Shown here in pieces: positions 1 through 10,581 of a DNA stretch of 64,000 nt (position 1 is its first letter; each line of letters starts with the position of its first letter). This stretch comes from Puccinellia tenuiflora (taxonomy: Eukaryota; Streptophyta; Magnoliopsida; Poales; Poaceae), in NCBI GenBank assembly GCA_012064385.1, contig QRDG01000060.1:124001-188000 (forward strand), given 5' to 3'. Both the position numbers and the translations under genes were made by a program. The notes beneath the pieces were generated by a model. That model was not told the origin of the DNA. It saw only the letters and a program-made list of their open reading frames with translations, and did not search any database.

Positions 1-133
1 GTTGTCGTCGAAGAACTCACGAATGCCCGCGATCTGTCGTTATGTGTCACAGGGAAGATCATCTCTTTATCCCAAATACCCTCGCTTCATCTCCCATCTC
101 ACGAGCGGTCGTAGGGCGGAGCTCCCAGTAGGA

Positions 134-159
134 CAAGGTAGGGCGGCCGCCCTACCTTG
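134..159. repeat. 26-bp perfect palindrome
   Basis: The half-site CAAGGTAGGGCGG is followed at once by its exact reverse complement, so there is no loop. It contains a central GCGGCCGC. The surrounding sequence does not identify an element. Confidence 0.8.
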
Positions 160-3100
160 ACTTTTGACGAATATTCAGATGTACGTATTTTTTCTGAACA
201 ATTTGAGTGGTCATACAATAAAAACATACTCCGTACGAGAAAGCTATATTTGTTTCGATCAACACTACAGAAAACCAATTTGAAGTAAAAAAAAAGGGAG
301 TAGATCTAGTCTAATCAGAAATCAACTTTTTCGCAATCGGTAAATCTCAATCTAACAAAACCGAACTCTAAATAATGTTCCAGGTGGGGTTTTTTAAGTA
401 CAACTTAAGAGTATTTTTGCCAGCTTATGGAAACTTGTCTTGCATTTCACAAATCATATCAAATGAATATATTTTTTATAAAATGTCGAAGAGCTTCTTT
501 GTTGCAAACAATAAAAGACCGAGTTGTCAAACTGATGACTATATTATATCTATGAACCGAAGAAAAGTGTTATCATAGATTAATTTGATGTTTACATTTT
601 TACTTATGGTACTCATACATATGTCTTTACTTTATATACAACTTATTTGAAGGGCGAGAACTCTATCCAACTAATTGACCATGGATTTCTGTTATCTAGG
701 AATTTAGAAGGAGAGATCAATCTAACTTAATGACATATAATTAATTTGCGCCTTAAGCCACTTGGGTTTCTTCCAGAGTGAACCTTGGTGATAACTTACA
801 TATTCATAAAAAAGAATATGAAATTATTTGTATAGCTTACTATGGGGGATGGGCGCAACTCCCCCCCCCCCCCCCCCCCACAGTCCAAAATTATTCTAAC
901 TGAAATATGTTTCTGACTTTGCCATACCTAAATTTTGGACCGTCCTTCGCCACTGAGTGGTCGTCGTCCATCTTCTTGGGAACCCGTGCCGCGCCAACTC
1001 CTCCATGCTCCGCCCTCTCCGGTATCCCAAGCTTGTGCATCTCTTCTATGTGAGCGTTGATTATCATCACGACTACCGAGCAGCACCGCTATCGCGTACC
1101 ACCCCATTGGGACCACACCCATCCCACTTCCTATCGACTGGCGCCTTCCACAAGTCGTGTCTCGGTCTCCTCATCCTCCCCCGCCTAAGTTTGGCTGGTG
1201 CCGATTTCCTTCACCATCGCCTGACACCCTACAGACGGCCAACACCACAGGCGCCTTATAATGTCCATTTCTCCCGTTGGTGTTCATGATTGCTATTTTT
1301 GAATCGCGGTCATGGGTTGGGGTATGTTCCTGACTGGAATCACTCGGTGGTGTAGGTGTTGTGGGCGACGACGTCGGTGAAACTTCTGTCGTGGCACATG
1401 CACATCATCTTCACCGTCTTGTTTGGTGCGACGGTCGTCAGGTGATAAGTCTCAAACGTATCTATATTTTTTATTATTGCATGCTACTTTTATACCATTG
1501 CTAAGAGTTTTTACTGTTGTTTTATATCACTTCATAAAAATTTATTGGACTAAACTATTAATCCAGTGTCAAGAGAAAGTTTATGTTTTTATAGTCTTTG
1601 GATCACAGAAAAGGCCAAAATTAAAGCTGATCGGAAAATCCTGAAAATTTTATCAAAATTCTAAATTTTGGAGACGGGTATGGAGCAACAAAATCATCGT
1701 TAGGGGGCCCCACAGCCAACACGCGGCTTTGGGCCACGGGCTAGGGGGCACAGGTCCCATCCGCGTGTCCACCTCCATACGCCGCCTCTTCGCCTATATA
1801 TTTTGTTGAGGACATCCCTAGTACATTACCAATTTTTCATGTTGATGATGTTGTTGCAAAAGACAGGCCCAATGAAGTGAGAATTGGACCAATGATAAGT
1901 AGGGCCCATGCAAACTACTTGAGCAACAAGTGAACTTAGTCTTAGTTGAATATGATGTTTGTGTTAATAAGAATTTTGTGCTGTCTAAATCTTTGCACTT
2001 ATGTATGATAGGTTTGTTGATAACCCAAACATTAGAGGAGGATAAGAGTTGCACCAAGAACTAATTCCCAATATCAGTAGTAGCGCAAGGGAGGAGAGGG
2101 AGGCAGACGCATAAGATCACTGAGGGAATTATATGTGAATACACAAGGATATCAAGTGGCGCACCAGGAAATATTGGTTGATCAGACTAGCCTAAGGTGT
2201 AATACATGTAGCCTACATGGTAAGTGAGGCCGAACCCACTATGGATCAGTTTGTATCAGTTTGAGTCGAACCGTGTCAAAGTCCTAGTTTGGCACCTCGA
2301 CCTCAGTTAAGTAGAGGAGGGCCGCAGCCCCTAGAAAGTAGACTACGTTAAATAAGCATTCATCTGAATTTACCCCCACCAATCTGTATCGATCCGACGG
2401 TTTGTTCTACTGTAAAGTTTGCGTGTTATCTGCTGTTCCATTGGGAATTAGAAGATACAAGACCGCTTCATAGTCAACATCTACGTGCACAAGTGCGTGG
2501 AGTCGCGAATATCCAAGGGGTTGAGATGTGTCGTGTTGGCAATAGGGATTAGCCGGAGAGTTCACAACAAGACGCAAGTTATCCTTCATCTATCATCGTG
2601 CTCAATGAAAAGATCGGCCACCCCTTATCATATTTTCCCTGACCTAAAAGTTACAAATATTTTCTTGGCAAGTTTTGATATAGAGCCGGCACCGTTGCAG
2701 AACCGATCTGAAGCCTTGTTTTGGTTCTCTGTCGGAGGGAAATTCATCGCCCGAGGCATCTACACCACCACTGTCGACTCCATGATGATTTGTGAGTAGT
2801 TTATTCTTGGACTACTAGTATACATATGATGTAATTGCTAATTGATATTGTGTTTGCTGGGATATGATGAATTATGATAATAAGGTTAGAGCATCATGCT
2901 ATTTATATGATGTTATTTTCATCATGAACTGCTTTATTTCCGTTTCTACATGCTGTCGTTGCTAGGTGCCCTCTAGAAATATATATTAAGGTAGAATCGC
3001 TCCTTGGTAAGAATTCATTCGTTCCCGATGAAATCCTTACTCTCGTTGCTAGGTGCGCCACTACAACCCAACCACTTGGCTGTTGCCCCGTTCTCGAAAT

Positions 3101-3540
3101 CCGGTGTTCATATTTACACAACCACAAGTATGTTTCAGAAACTTTATCATGTGCAACCTACCGGTCCTCACCGTTCTAGTTGAAGATCAAGGGAAATTCA
3201 GACTTCCGGCCTACGGTATGTTGGTGCATCTCGTCTGCTATCAAACTGTTCAGCACTACATAATACAGAACTTCAAAAGAGTGATGTCTTGGCTCCCAAG
3301 TTATAGTGATTCTCGGTATTTACAAAAACTTTATCGAAGTTTCAAGAAATTAAAAAAAATGCCGATACATGCACATCTTATCTACATATGTGCATATTAT
3401 TTCCTAGATAATAAGTTGTATTGTAGGCTATACAAAAAACCACAAAATTGTGGCTCTAAAAAAGCAAGAAATAACTTATTTTTCCTTTGATCATTTGTCT
3501 TTTTTGTGGATCACGTATGAAAGATATTTCAATGCGATTT

Positions 3541-3634
3541 TATTATGATCCCAATTAATTGTCGCTAGTTGTACTATGAAGTTGTACGTGTTTAGTTCGT
3601 TTCCGGCGGCATTTAATCCGGATCGGAGGGAGTA
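3541..3634. mobile_element. Degenerate Stowaway-like MITE
   Basis: The right end reads GGATCGGAGGGAG followed by TA, the usual terminal sequence and target of Stowaway (Tc1/mariner) MITEs. The left end (GATCCCAATTAATTGTCGCT) is only weakly similar, so the element is decayed or the left boundary is misplaced. Confidence 0.4.
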
Positions 3635-3789
3635 TATGTATTTGCATGTTTTTTCCTCATTATTTTTTGAAAACCTAAATATGAACTTTTACGTCTTTTA
3701 AACACGAGATCACTACAGGTTGGGAGATACAAGCGACTTCAAAAGCAGCACAAAAAGCATCGGGAAATAGTGGTAGATCGAACTACCGA

Positions 3790-4251
3790 TCATCCGCTTT
3801 CACGGATTTTGGGCAGCCGCCTGACGACGCTCTCCTCGACGACCCCACAGGAGCTCTTGCAGGAGGCGCCCAGGCCCATCCCGAGTCTAAGCCCGGCCCA
3901 TCCAAGCAGCTTCTGGGGCCCCACGTCTCGCCCCCTCCCGGCCTTGCTGCCGCTCGCTGTGCAGGCCATGTAGGCCGCCAGAAATGGGTCCTCCTCCGGC
4001 CGGACGCGGCCGCCCCGTCTGCTCGCCGACGGCGACACGGCCGGCGCGCCGGGACCCCCCGGCGGCGGTGGAACGCGCAGCCGGTGCGCGTCCGCCTTCT
4101 TCGTGCTGGCAGGCTGCGCCGGCGTCCTCCCGTTGGAGGGCTTCTTGGCCTCAACCGGGCTGAGCTTGGACACCCCCGGCTCGTGCTCCCACGCGAAGGC
4201 CACCGTCCTCGGCGTCATGCCGGTCGCCGCGGCAACAGGTCCAGCCTCCAT
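3790..4251 (-). CDS. Small uncharacterised plant protein with WEHEPG and DPFLAAYMACT motifs
   Basis: Single-exon frame of 153 codons. The start at 4251 begins MEAGP and is preceded by stop-containing sequence. The N-terminus has a conserved-looking block (T-V-A-F-A-W21-E-H-E-P-G-V-S-K29). A low-complexity Pro/Ala/Lys linker follows, then D88-P-F-L-A-A-Y-M-A-C-T98, and a C-terminal V-V-E-E-S-V-V-R segment. I recall this arrangement of motifs from short plant proteins of unknown function; no enzyme or binding domain is visible, and there is no signal peptide or membrane helix. The frame is very GC-rich, as is typical of intronless grass genes. Host-gene status is inferred from motif conservation, and I assign no function. 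A fragment captured by a transposon is the alternative, but no flanking inverted repeats were seen. Confidence 0.62.
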   Translation of the reverse strand: MEAGPVAAATGMTPRTVAFAWEHEPGVSKLSPVEAKKPSNGRTPAQPASTKKADAHRLRVPPPPGGPGAPAVSPSASRRGGRVRPEEDPFLAAYMACTASGSKAGRGRDVGPQKLLGWAGLRLGMGLGASCKSSCGVVEESVVRRLPKIRESG

Positions 4252-6303
4252 TCCTACCTACGCCCGTCTCCCGATCCAGGAGTGAATCACGCTATAGCTC
4301 GTCGTAGAATCTGGGAAGGAAGAAGATGGGAGGTCGCTCGCAGTGGCGTGGTGCCGTTGCGTGCGCAACGCATGCTATGGAGGTTTGGTGGTCTGCAGCC
4401 ACTACGTGCGTGGTGGTGGTAGCTGTACACTACATAGGCCGGCGAGAATCGGGACATGTTTCCATGGAGGTTTTGTAGCGCCAGAACAGTTCGGCAAGTG
4501 TCGATCGATCATCGATCAGCTGATGTGACGGCCGGGCCGCCGGGGCGTGTCCTTTTCCGGCGCGTTCAGGTTCGCCTTTCGCCATGTGGGATCGACGATA
4601 GGGACCGAGCTCGAAACAGAACGACGCACGCAATCCGGCGGCTGCTAACCGTGTAGCGGCAATCGTCATCTTTTCATCTTCTTTATCTATCGAGCTGTTC
4701 CTCAGCTTTGATCTGGGCAGCAAAGCACAGCACAGCAGTTTGCGTGACGAAGATGCTACCGATCATCATCGGCCACCTTGACGCTAGATTACAGCGCAGG
4801 AGTCAGTACGCTTGATCAGCATGACTTCCATGCGTATGCGTGTGTAGAAATTTTCGGCAGCTGAAAGCGAAGACAAGCGGGTTGTCAAGAGCCTCACCGG
4901 CCGATCGAGCTTCGAAAGCGCCAGAAACGGCTATTTTAATCGCGATTCGCCCGCATGGGACGGCGAAAGTCTTCAGAACCCTATCCCGGTTTGGACAGAG
5001 TGAAGAATGCAATGCCAATTTGCTCACGGGATCGTTGCCGGATTTTTTTTAATTGGGTTCTGGTACGTGGTAGCGTGCCAATAAACACTTTACATGTTTG
5101 TTTTCGAAGTCTCGGAGGGCGGCCATGCCTCAAACGTCTGCTATGCACAATTAGGCTTAGCTGAAAGTGACCAGAAGTCAGTTTTGTAAGGAAGGCCTCT
5201 CACGGTCTCACCATACCGAATCCACGGGGGTTTGGTCATCCTTGCCAAGAGGTGTAAGTCCTAATCCAAGAAAAATAAAAGATGTTATGTTCGTCACACC
5301 ATAACAAACTGATGTTACATTTTGGTTAAGGTCGTTCTCATCATCACAAGTTAATAGTTTTGCAATACAAGCCAGCATTTTTATCCTTTGGTTCGTTGTT
5401 ACTAGACAAATTAATTGACAATTAATCTATTCAGCGTCCGTGTTCTACGAAAGTTTTGTGTCCGGCGGGTGGATGTAGAGAATCTTCCTTATAAGGGAGG
5501 AGGGACCAACGACCTCATGCATGCAGGAATCTTTTCTAAATGCGAAATTTCAAAATTAGTTATCGCTTTAACCATTAATCGAATTGATGATCCGTTTTCA
5601 TCGTTAGATTCATCTCGAGTACTTTCAAACAAGATCCCATCTTAATATGTTTTGACGAACTTTTTTTCCGTCGTCAGTTGCCAGGTCATTGTACTGTAGT
5701 TTCCATATTATTAGGTAACAAGTTGTCATCCAAATAATACATAGTCATCAGATAATTTTTACATGTTTTATCTCGTAGCAATGATCAACATGTCCAGGAA
5801 ATAAGTATTCGATCCACTCTAAACACGTAAAAGATTACATTAACATCAGGAACTTATATTGGTGAGTACCGAAGTTCAAAAAAACCTGGCAACCATTTGA
5901 TTCTAACTTGATGATCAACATGACTATACCTGGTGACCAAGTGACTATAATCTGGCAATTAAGTCCAGAAAAAAAAGTTATCAAAACATATCAATATGGA
6001 ATCTATTTTTGAAGATCTCGACGCGACAAAGCTAACCGTGATAACGGATCTGTGTTTTAACTTACTGTTTAAAAGATAAAACATTTTAAAAATTGAAACC
6101 TAAAGAGAATCTGCGGGGCTGCTTGCATGCTATGCTAAGTTGCCATATTTTGAACCGTGTCCAAGATAAACTAATCCGGGGCACGTGCCCTAAGTAGCAC
6201 GGTCCATTAATTAATACGTACAATTTTGGCTGGGATTGCGTTGGACTCTCTTCTTCCTAGCTGTGATGCCCCCTTAATAGTACAAACTTGCCCTAGTGCG
6301 GCG
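4252..6303. other. Intergenic, no supported gene
   Basis: About 2 kb. The part up to 5000 is GC-rich and would hold the promoter and leader of the minus-strand gene ending at 3790. After 5200 it is AT-rich. The open frames here are short and without recognisable domains. No element ends were found. Confidence 0.5.
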
Positions 6304-6672
6304 TTTTGGAGGCCGACCTCCATGGAGCTTGGTTTAAAGAAAACATTCAAAGTCAACATTTTAATGTTTCAAAAAAATCCGAGAAGAAATTCCTAGGTGT
6401 AGATAATTCTTTGTACTTTGGCATGGTAAAAAAGACAAATATGTAGATCTGGATTGGTTAAACGCTGCACATTTTCTAAAATTTGAAAATTTGCTAGAAT
6501 TGTCAGGTTTTCATAGCCTAAACTAAATGAATTTTGCATTAAAAATATGTAGAGTGGTAGATCTCGACACTATCTACACGTAGAATTTTTGTTTCGAATT
6601 TTTCGAAAGATGAAATGCAGATTTTGATTTTTTTGGAATACCGAACTCCATGGAGCTCGGGCCCCAAATGGA
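6304..6672. mobile_element. Unclassified terminal-inverted-repeat element
   Basis: The left end TTTTGGAGGCCGACCTCCAT and the reverse complement of the right end (ATTTGGGGCCCGAGCTCCAT) align over about 29 bp around a shared CTCCATGGAG core. The interior is AT-rich with no coding frame. I did not find a target-site duplication, so the superfamily is undecided. It abuts the CACTA element that begins at 6686. Confidence 0.45.
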
Positions 6673-6723
6673 CTTTACGAAACTTCACTACCAGGAAAAG
6701 CATTATAGGGAGGTTGCCTATCT

Positions 6724-7164
6724 GTGGCGCACCCTTAATTTATGCGCCACAAAAAATAATTCTGTGGCGCATGGTTGTCGATGCGCCACAGAAATTTGAA
6801 CATTCTGTGGCGCATCCTTTGCCCATGCGCCACAGAATGTCCACTTTCTGTGGCGCATGGAACCACATGCGCCACAGAATGTCGAGTTTCTGTGGCGCAG
6901 CAGCCATGGTGCGCCACAGAATTTTGGTGGGTCCCATGAGTAATCATTGAGGCCGGAGTCCATATGGGTAAATTCTGTGGCGCATGGTGTTGGATGCGCC
7001 ACAGAAAGTGGACATTCTGTGGCGCATCTGGCCCCATGCGCCACAGAAATATGGTGGGCCTGGCACCAATGAAAAAATGCTGCAGAATTCTGTGGCGCAT
7101 GGGTCCACATGCGCTACAGAAAGTGACATTTCTGTGGCGCATGTGGTTCCATGCGCCACAGAAT
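6724..7164. repeat. Left subterminal hairpin array of the CACTA element
   Basis: Nine consecutive inverted pairs occur, each TTCTGTGGCGCA, an 8-12 bp spacer, then TGCGCCACAGAA, spaced about 35-55 bp apart. One copy has a single change (TGCGCTACAGAA). CACTA subterminal repeats of about 12 bp are the binding sites of the TNPA-type protein in En/Spm, so these are the likely transposase-accessory sites. Confidence 0.8.
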
Positions 7165-7590
7165 TCTGCAACATTTTTTCACCCACGCACCCACCCACCC
7201 ACCCACCCCCCCCCCCCCCCCCCCCCCCGTGGATCGCCTTTTCAGTTTTGCACCTAGTGAAATAAAATCATAAAAAATTCAAAAAATAAAATCCTTTCAG
7301 ATATAGGGAAGGTTTAGGGTCTATTTCTTAGGAAAAATTTGAAATACACATTTTGACTTTTTTTCCAAAAGTAGGTGAAAAAATATTAAAACGGACATAA
7401 CTTTTGCATACGACGTCGAAAAAATGTGTATAATACCTTAAAAAAAACTAGAGAAAATTTCGGATTCGATGGCACCTGGGTTTACCCGGTCAGCAATTCA
7501 CAGAATCCTCAAATTCCAAACCAAAAAAAAGTTATGGCCAACAGAAGAATTTTCCCAGCAAAATCAAAAAAAAATCAAAAAAAGGATAAA

Positions 7591-7740
7591 AAATTCTGTG
7601 GCGCACCAATGCCAAGGATGCGCCACAGAATTATTGGGCGGGATTCGAAATTTTGAATCCCGCCCAATAATTCTGTGGCGCATCCTTGCATTGGTGCGCC
7701 ACAGAATTGTTGGGCGGGATTCGAAATTTTGAATCCCGCC
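7591..7740. repeat. Long compound palindrome inside the CACTA element
   Basis: Two hairpin units of the 12-bp motif flank a second palindrome built from GGGCGGGATTC and GAATCCCGCCC. Together they form inverted arms of about 55 bp around a GAAATTTTGAA centre near 7651. A second GGGCGGGATTC/GAATCCCGCC pair follows to 7740. Confidence 0.75.
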
Positions 7741-7780
7741 AGCCCCCTTCTCCCTCTCTTTTCCCTTTTCTCCTTCTCTC

Positions 7781-8275
7781 CTCCACTTCTCCCTCCACTT
7801 CTCCTCTTCCTTTCTCCTTTCTCTCCCCTTCTCCTCCCTCCTCCATCTCTTCTCCACTTCTCCCTCCACTTCTCCTCTTCCTTTCTCCTTTCTCTCCCCT
7901 TCTCCTCCCTCCTCCATCTCTTCTCCTCTCCTCCACATCTTCTCTACTCCTCCTCCACCTCCACCTCCTCCTCCACCTCCACCTCCACCTCCACCTCCAC
8001 CTCCGGCGACCTCCTCCACAACTCCGGCGACCTCCACAACTCCGGCGACCACCTCCACAACCCCGGCGACCTCAACCTCCGGTGACCTCCTCCTCTACCC
8101 CGGCGACCTTCACCTCCGGCGACCTCCTCCACCTCCGGCGACCTCCTCCACCACCGGCGACCTCCTCCTCCACTCCGGCAACCTCCTCCTCCACTCCGGC
8201 AACCTCCTTCTCCACCTCCGGCGAACTCCGGCGAACTCCGGCGACTACCATTGTCCACCAACCTCCGGCGACTCC
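7781..8275. repeat. CT-rich tandem duplication and CCGGCGACC minisatellite
   Basis: A 71-bp pyrimidine-rich unit is repeated directly at 7781-7851 and 7852-7922. It is followed by (CCTCCA)n-like sequence to about 8000, then an irregular minisatellite based on CTCCGGCGACCTCC to about 8275. Long frames across this block on both strands are low-complexity and are not treated as genes. Confidence 0.75.
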
Positions 8276-8392
8276 CTCCTCCACCTACGGCCTCCAAAAA
8301 AACGAAACGAAACGAAATTCCGGCGACCAGATCTAGATCTGGCCAGATCCAGATCTAGATCTGGCCGCCCTTTTTTTTTGAAATTCAAAAAA

Positions 8393-8625
8393 ATTCTGTG
8401 GCGCACGGTGGGTGGGTGCGCCACAGAAATATTTCTGTGGCGCACGGTGGGTGGGTGCGCCACAGAAATGTGAATTCTGTGGCGCACCAGGCCAGGTGCG
8501 CCACAGAAATGTGAGAATTCTGTGGCGCACCAAGCCAGGTGCGCCACAGAAAATATTTTTGTGGCGAGAATTCTGTGGCGCACCAAGCAAATCTGGGGGT
8601 GCGCCACAGAATTGCAATTTGGTGC
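8393..8625. repeat. Right subterminal hairpin array of the CACTA element
   Basis: Five inverted pairs of TTCTGTGGCGCA / TGCGCCACAGAA are seen, two of them with the identical spacer CGGTGGGTGGG, so they arose by local duplication. A lone GTGCGCCAC half-site lies next to the 3' end. Just upstream at 8332-8366 is a short palindromic run of AGATCTAGATCTGGCC. Confidence 0.8.
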
Positions 8626-8656
8626 GCCACTGATAGCCCTTTCTGTGGTAGTGCTT

Positions 8657-9320
8657 GCGCGATACTCAACCACTAGAACTGTTAGAAAGTTGTCCCAATG
8701 GTTGTTTATCCAGGTCATTTTTGTTAGTACTACAACATGAGGGGTCACCAAGATTAGTTTTATCACCATCTAAAAAAAAGATTAGTTTTATCACTATTTT
8801 TTAGACTAAACATATTATCATACTTGAGTTAGTCCTCAAACATTTTGTCATTGGTCATCAAGATGCACATCCACTATAGCCGTGCAAGTATACCACCATG
8901 AGAGTTTGTTTGGAAGAACGATGATTTATTTGCAAAGTTATGGAATTTAACTTAAATTTAAAGTAAATATAGACACTTTATCTAGAAATAATCCTTTCTG
9001 TCTCTTCCAAGCATGCCCTTAGTGATTTTTGGCATGACATCCGAATATTTGTCGGTAATAGAACTCTTATCTATTTTAGTCGGGAGGTTGTGAAAGTGAG
9101 AAATAGAACTTTGAAATCATGCTACGTTGTTATCTTTTGGGCATGATGATCCAAATTGGTTCTAGTGGAATCTAGCACTTCTTTTTTCTGTAAGGGTGGT
9201 TTCTCTTACATTCACGGTTACAGATGGTTTTTTTTTTAGCATGTTTTTTTTTTTTTTTGAACAGATCATGGTTACAGATGGCTAAAACATGAAAATCCTA
9301 AAGCAAAAAAAAGGAATATA
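8657..9320. other. Intergenic, AT-rich, no supported gene
   Basis: Contains T-runs at 9227-9258 and no coding frame or element ends that I could identify. It precedes the snoRNA host promoter. Confidence 0.5.
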
Positions 9321-9328
9321 ACACGCTC

Positions 9329-9417
9329 TTGGGCTCATTGGGCCGAATCCTGGTCTCTTAACAGTCCAAAGACCAAACCGCAGCAGATAAATAAGCGCAC
9401 CAGGTTAGGTTAGGGTT
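9329..9417 (+). promoter_or_regulatory. snoRNA host promoter: two Site II elements and a telo box
   Basis: TGGGCT (within 9329-9335) and TGGGCC (within 9338-9344) match the Site II consensus TGGGCY. TTAGGGTT at 9410-9417 is the reverse of the telo box AACCCTAA. A TATA-like ATAAATAA lies at about 9387-9394 between them. This combination is known from plant genes for ribosome and nucleolar components, including snoRNA genes, which fits the three snoRNAs downstream. Confidence 0.65.
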
Positions 9418-9955
9418 CCGCAATGAAACACTAGATCTACCAGATCTCCTGCTTGATTCGGCCGGAAGATACACATTTTTTCGCCGTTGCACTTTGGAGC
9501 CTTGTTCGATCTGAGCAAGTTGACCGTATTTCCTTTCCCCATTTGTATAGGCACCCAGTAGGATGTTAGATCGAGAGGAAAAAGTTCTTGCGCTGCCCGA
9601 TAATTTCTTCTTCGTTATCCATTTTTCATCGCATAATCTTCATAATTTCACGGGAGTTTTGGCAGTTAGCTTTGCAGATTCGATGGCCATGCTTGTTCCG
9701 ATTAGTCTCACATTAAGCTGTAGCCCCAAAGATTTAAGGTTTTTTATTTACGCTTCACTTTTAAGTTTATCGCCCTTCCATTTTGCTTTCTCTAGTCTAC
9801 TAATTCGGGTTGGTGGTTGCTTCATGCGGCCTCTTTCTTCTAGGCCTGCTTGTACGACAGTTCTTCATTTTAAGGGCTGCTTCCATGATTTCTCCTTGTT
9901 TAGGATTGTTCAAAGTTCTAACTTCTAAGATATTTTGTTAAGATCACTATAATCA

Positions 9956-10054
9956 TGCGTGGCTGTGATGACAACAAAGATCACTTCGTCATACCTTAAT
10001 TTCAGTTAAGGACCAAAACTGATGACTATATTTGTGCGTGTCTGAGCCGACGCA
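9956..10054 (+). ncRNA. Box C/D snoRNA copy 1, D guide complementary to U6 snRNA
   Basis: The terminal stem TGCGTGGCT pairs with AGCCGACGCA. Box C is GTGATGA (9965-9971), C' is TGATGA (10020-10025) and box D is CTGA (10042-10045). An internal hairpin CCTTAA/TTAAGG lies between D' and C', as in the other two copies. The 12 bases before D, ATTTGTGCGTGT (10030-10041), are complementary to ACACGCACAAAU, which I recall from the 3' half of monocot U6 snRNA. The D' box is degenerate (GTCA), so only the D guide may work here. Confidence 0.75.
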
Positions 10055-10421
10055 ATTTTTATATGTGCAGTCTAGCTTGTCTAAATGTTTTTGTTTCTCT
10101 TTTCTTTATGTTGGTTTTTGTAAATTTTCTTCTTGTTTTTTAGGTGACAACTGTGTGGTATATGAACTACCTCAGTATTTTTGTGTTCCCCAATATCAAT
10201 TGCTTGTCTCTAACAGTTGTTCATGGGAGTTATACAAATTTGACAAGCCATTGCTTATCCATTCGATGGCTGTTGGCTTCAGTTGCTCCTATACTGATGC
10301 AAGGCAAAGATAGCCCTCGTTCATAGAAAATGGTTGGACTTTGGGTTAGGCCTGCCTTCAGCATTCTACAAATTTGATCCTTTTGTACTCCTAGTTTGTT
10401 GGTTTCTTTTTAGCATCTTTA

Positions 10422-10512
10422 TGCGTGGCTGTGATGATAAAACATTTCTCGATGCTGACACTTGATATATTCAAGCACCATTGGATGAGTATTGCGTGCC
10501 TGAGCCAATGCA
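10422..10512 (+). ncRNA. Box C/D snoRNA copy 2, D' guide complementary to U6 snRNA
   Basis: Box C is GTGATGA (10431-10437), D' is CTGA (10455-10458), C' is GGATGAG and box D is CTGA (10500-10503); the terminal stem is TGCGTGGC with GCCAATGCA. The D' guide contains CATTTCTCGAT (10443-10453), complementary over 11 bases to AUCGAGAAAUG of U6. The D guide (TATTGCGTGC) keeps only partial complementarity to the neighbouring GACACGCAC segment. A CTTGA/TCAAG hairpin lies between D' and C'. Confidence 0.8.
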
Positions 10513-10581
10513 GCCTAACCTTTATGTGTTTATTGTTTCTGCTAGAGTACATTTCTTTTATGTTGTTACTATACTGTTCTT

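Larger units (their letters stand above)
1..3789. other. Intergenic, repeat-derived, no supported gene
   Basis: No open frame here has a recognisable domain, plausible exon structure or plant-like coding character. Visible structure is a perfect 26-bp palindrome at 134-159, a run of 19 C at 861-879, an AT-rich stretch to about 850, and a TATA-like CTATATAT near 1793 with no gene behind it. A degenerate Stowaway-like end lies near 3541-3634. The remainder looks like decayed repeat sequence. Confidence 0.6.
6683..8656. mobile_element. Non-autonomous CACTA transposon, with its 3-bp target duplication
   Basis: The element runs 6686-8653. It starts CACTACCAGGAAAAGC and ends with GGTAGTG, giving CACTACCA at both ends in inverted orientation. 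It is flanked by CTT at 6683-6685 and 8654-8656, the 3-bp duplication expected for En/Spm (CACTA) elements. Both subterminal regions hold arrays of TTCTGTGGCGCA paired with TGCGCCACAGAA. No transposase is present. The middle holds C26, a CT-rich tandem block and a CCGGCGACC-type minisatellite. At 1,968 bp it is a deletion-type or MITE-like derivative that would need a related autonomous element to move. Confidence 0.9.

Noticed and set aside
861..879. C19 run as a functional signal
   Set aside because: Homopolymer runs of this size also occur in the CACTA (7207-7228) and the LTRs; length is unreliable and no function is implied.
2903..3127. Possible tRNA-like segment on the minus strand
   Set aside because: No consistent acceptor, anticodon and T-arm pairing could be drawn; it looks like decayed repeat sequence.
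7564..8336. Long Pro/Ser-, Leu/Ser- or Gly/Glu-rich frames on both strands
   Set aside because: They lie over the CT-rich duplication and minisatellite of the CACTA; low complexity in every frame explains their length.
6724..8625. Regularly spaced repeats resembling a CRISPR array
   Set aside because: The repeats are 12-bp inverted pairs within a CACTA with CTT target duplications in a plant genome; there are no cas genes and the spacing is irregular.
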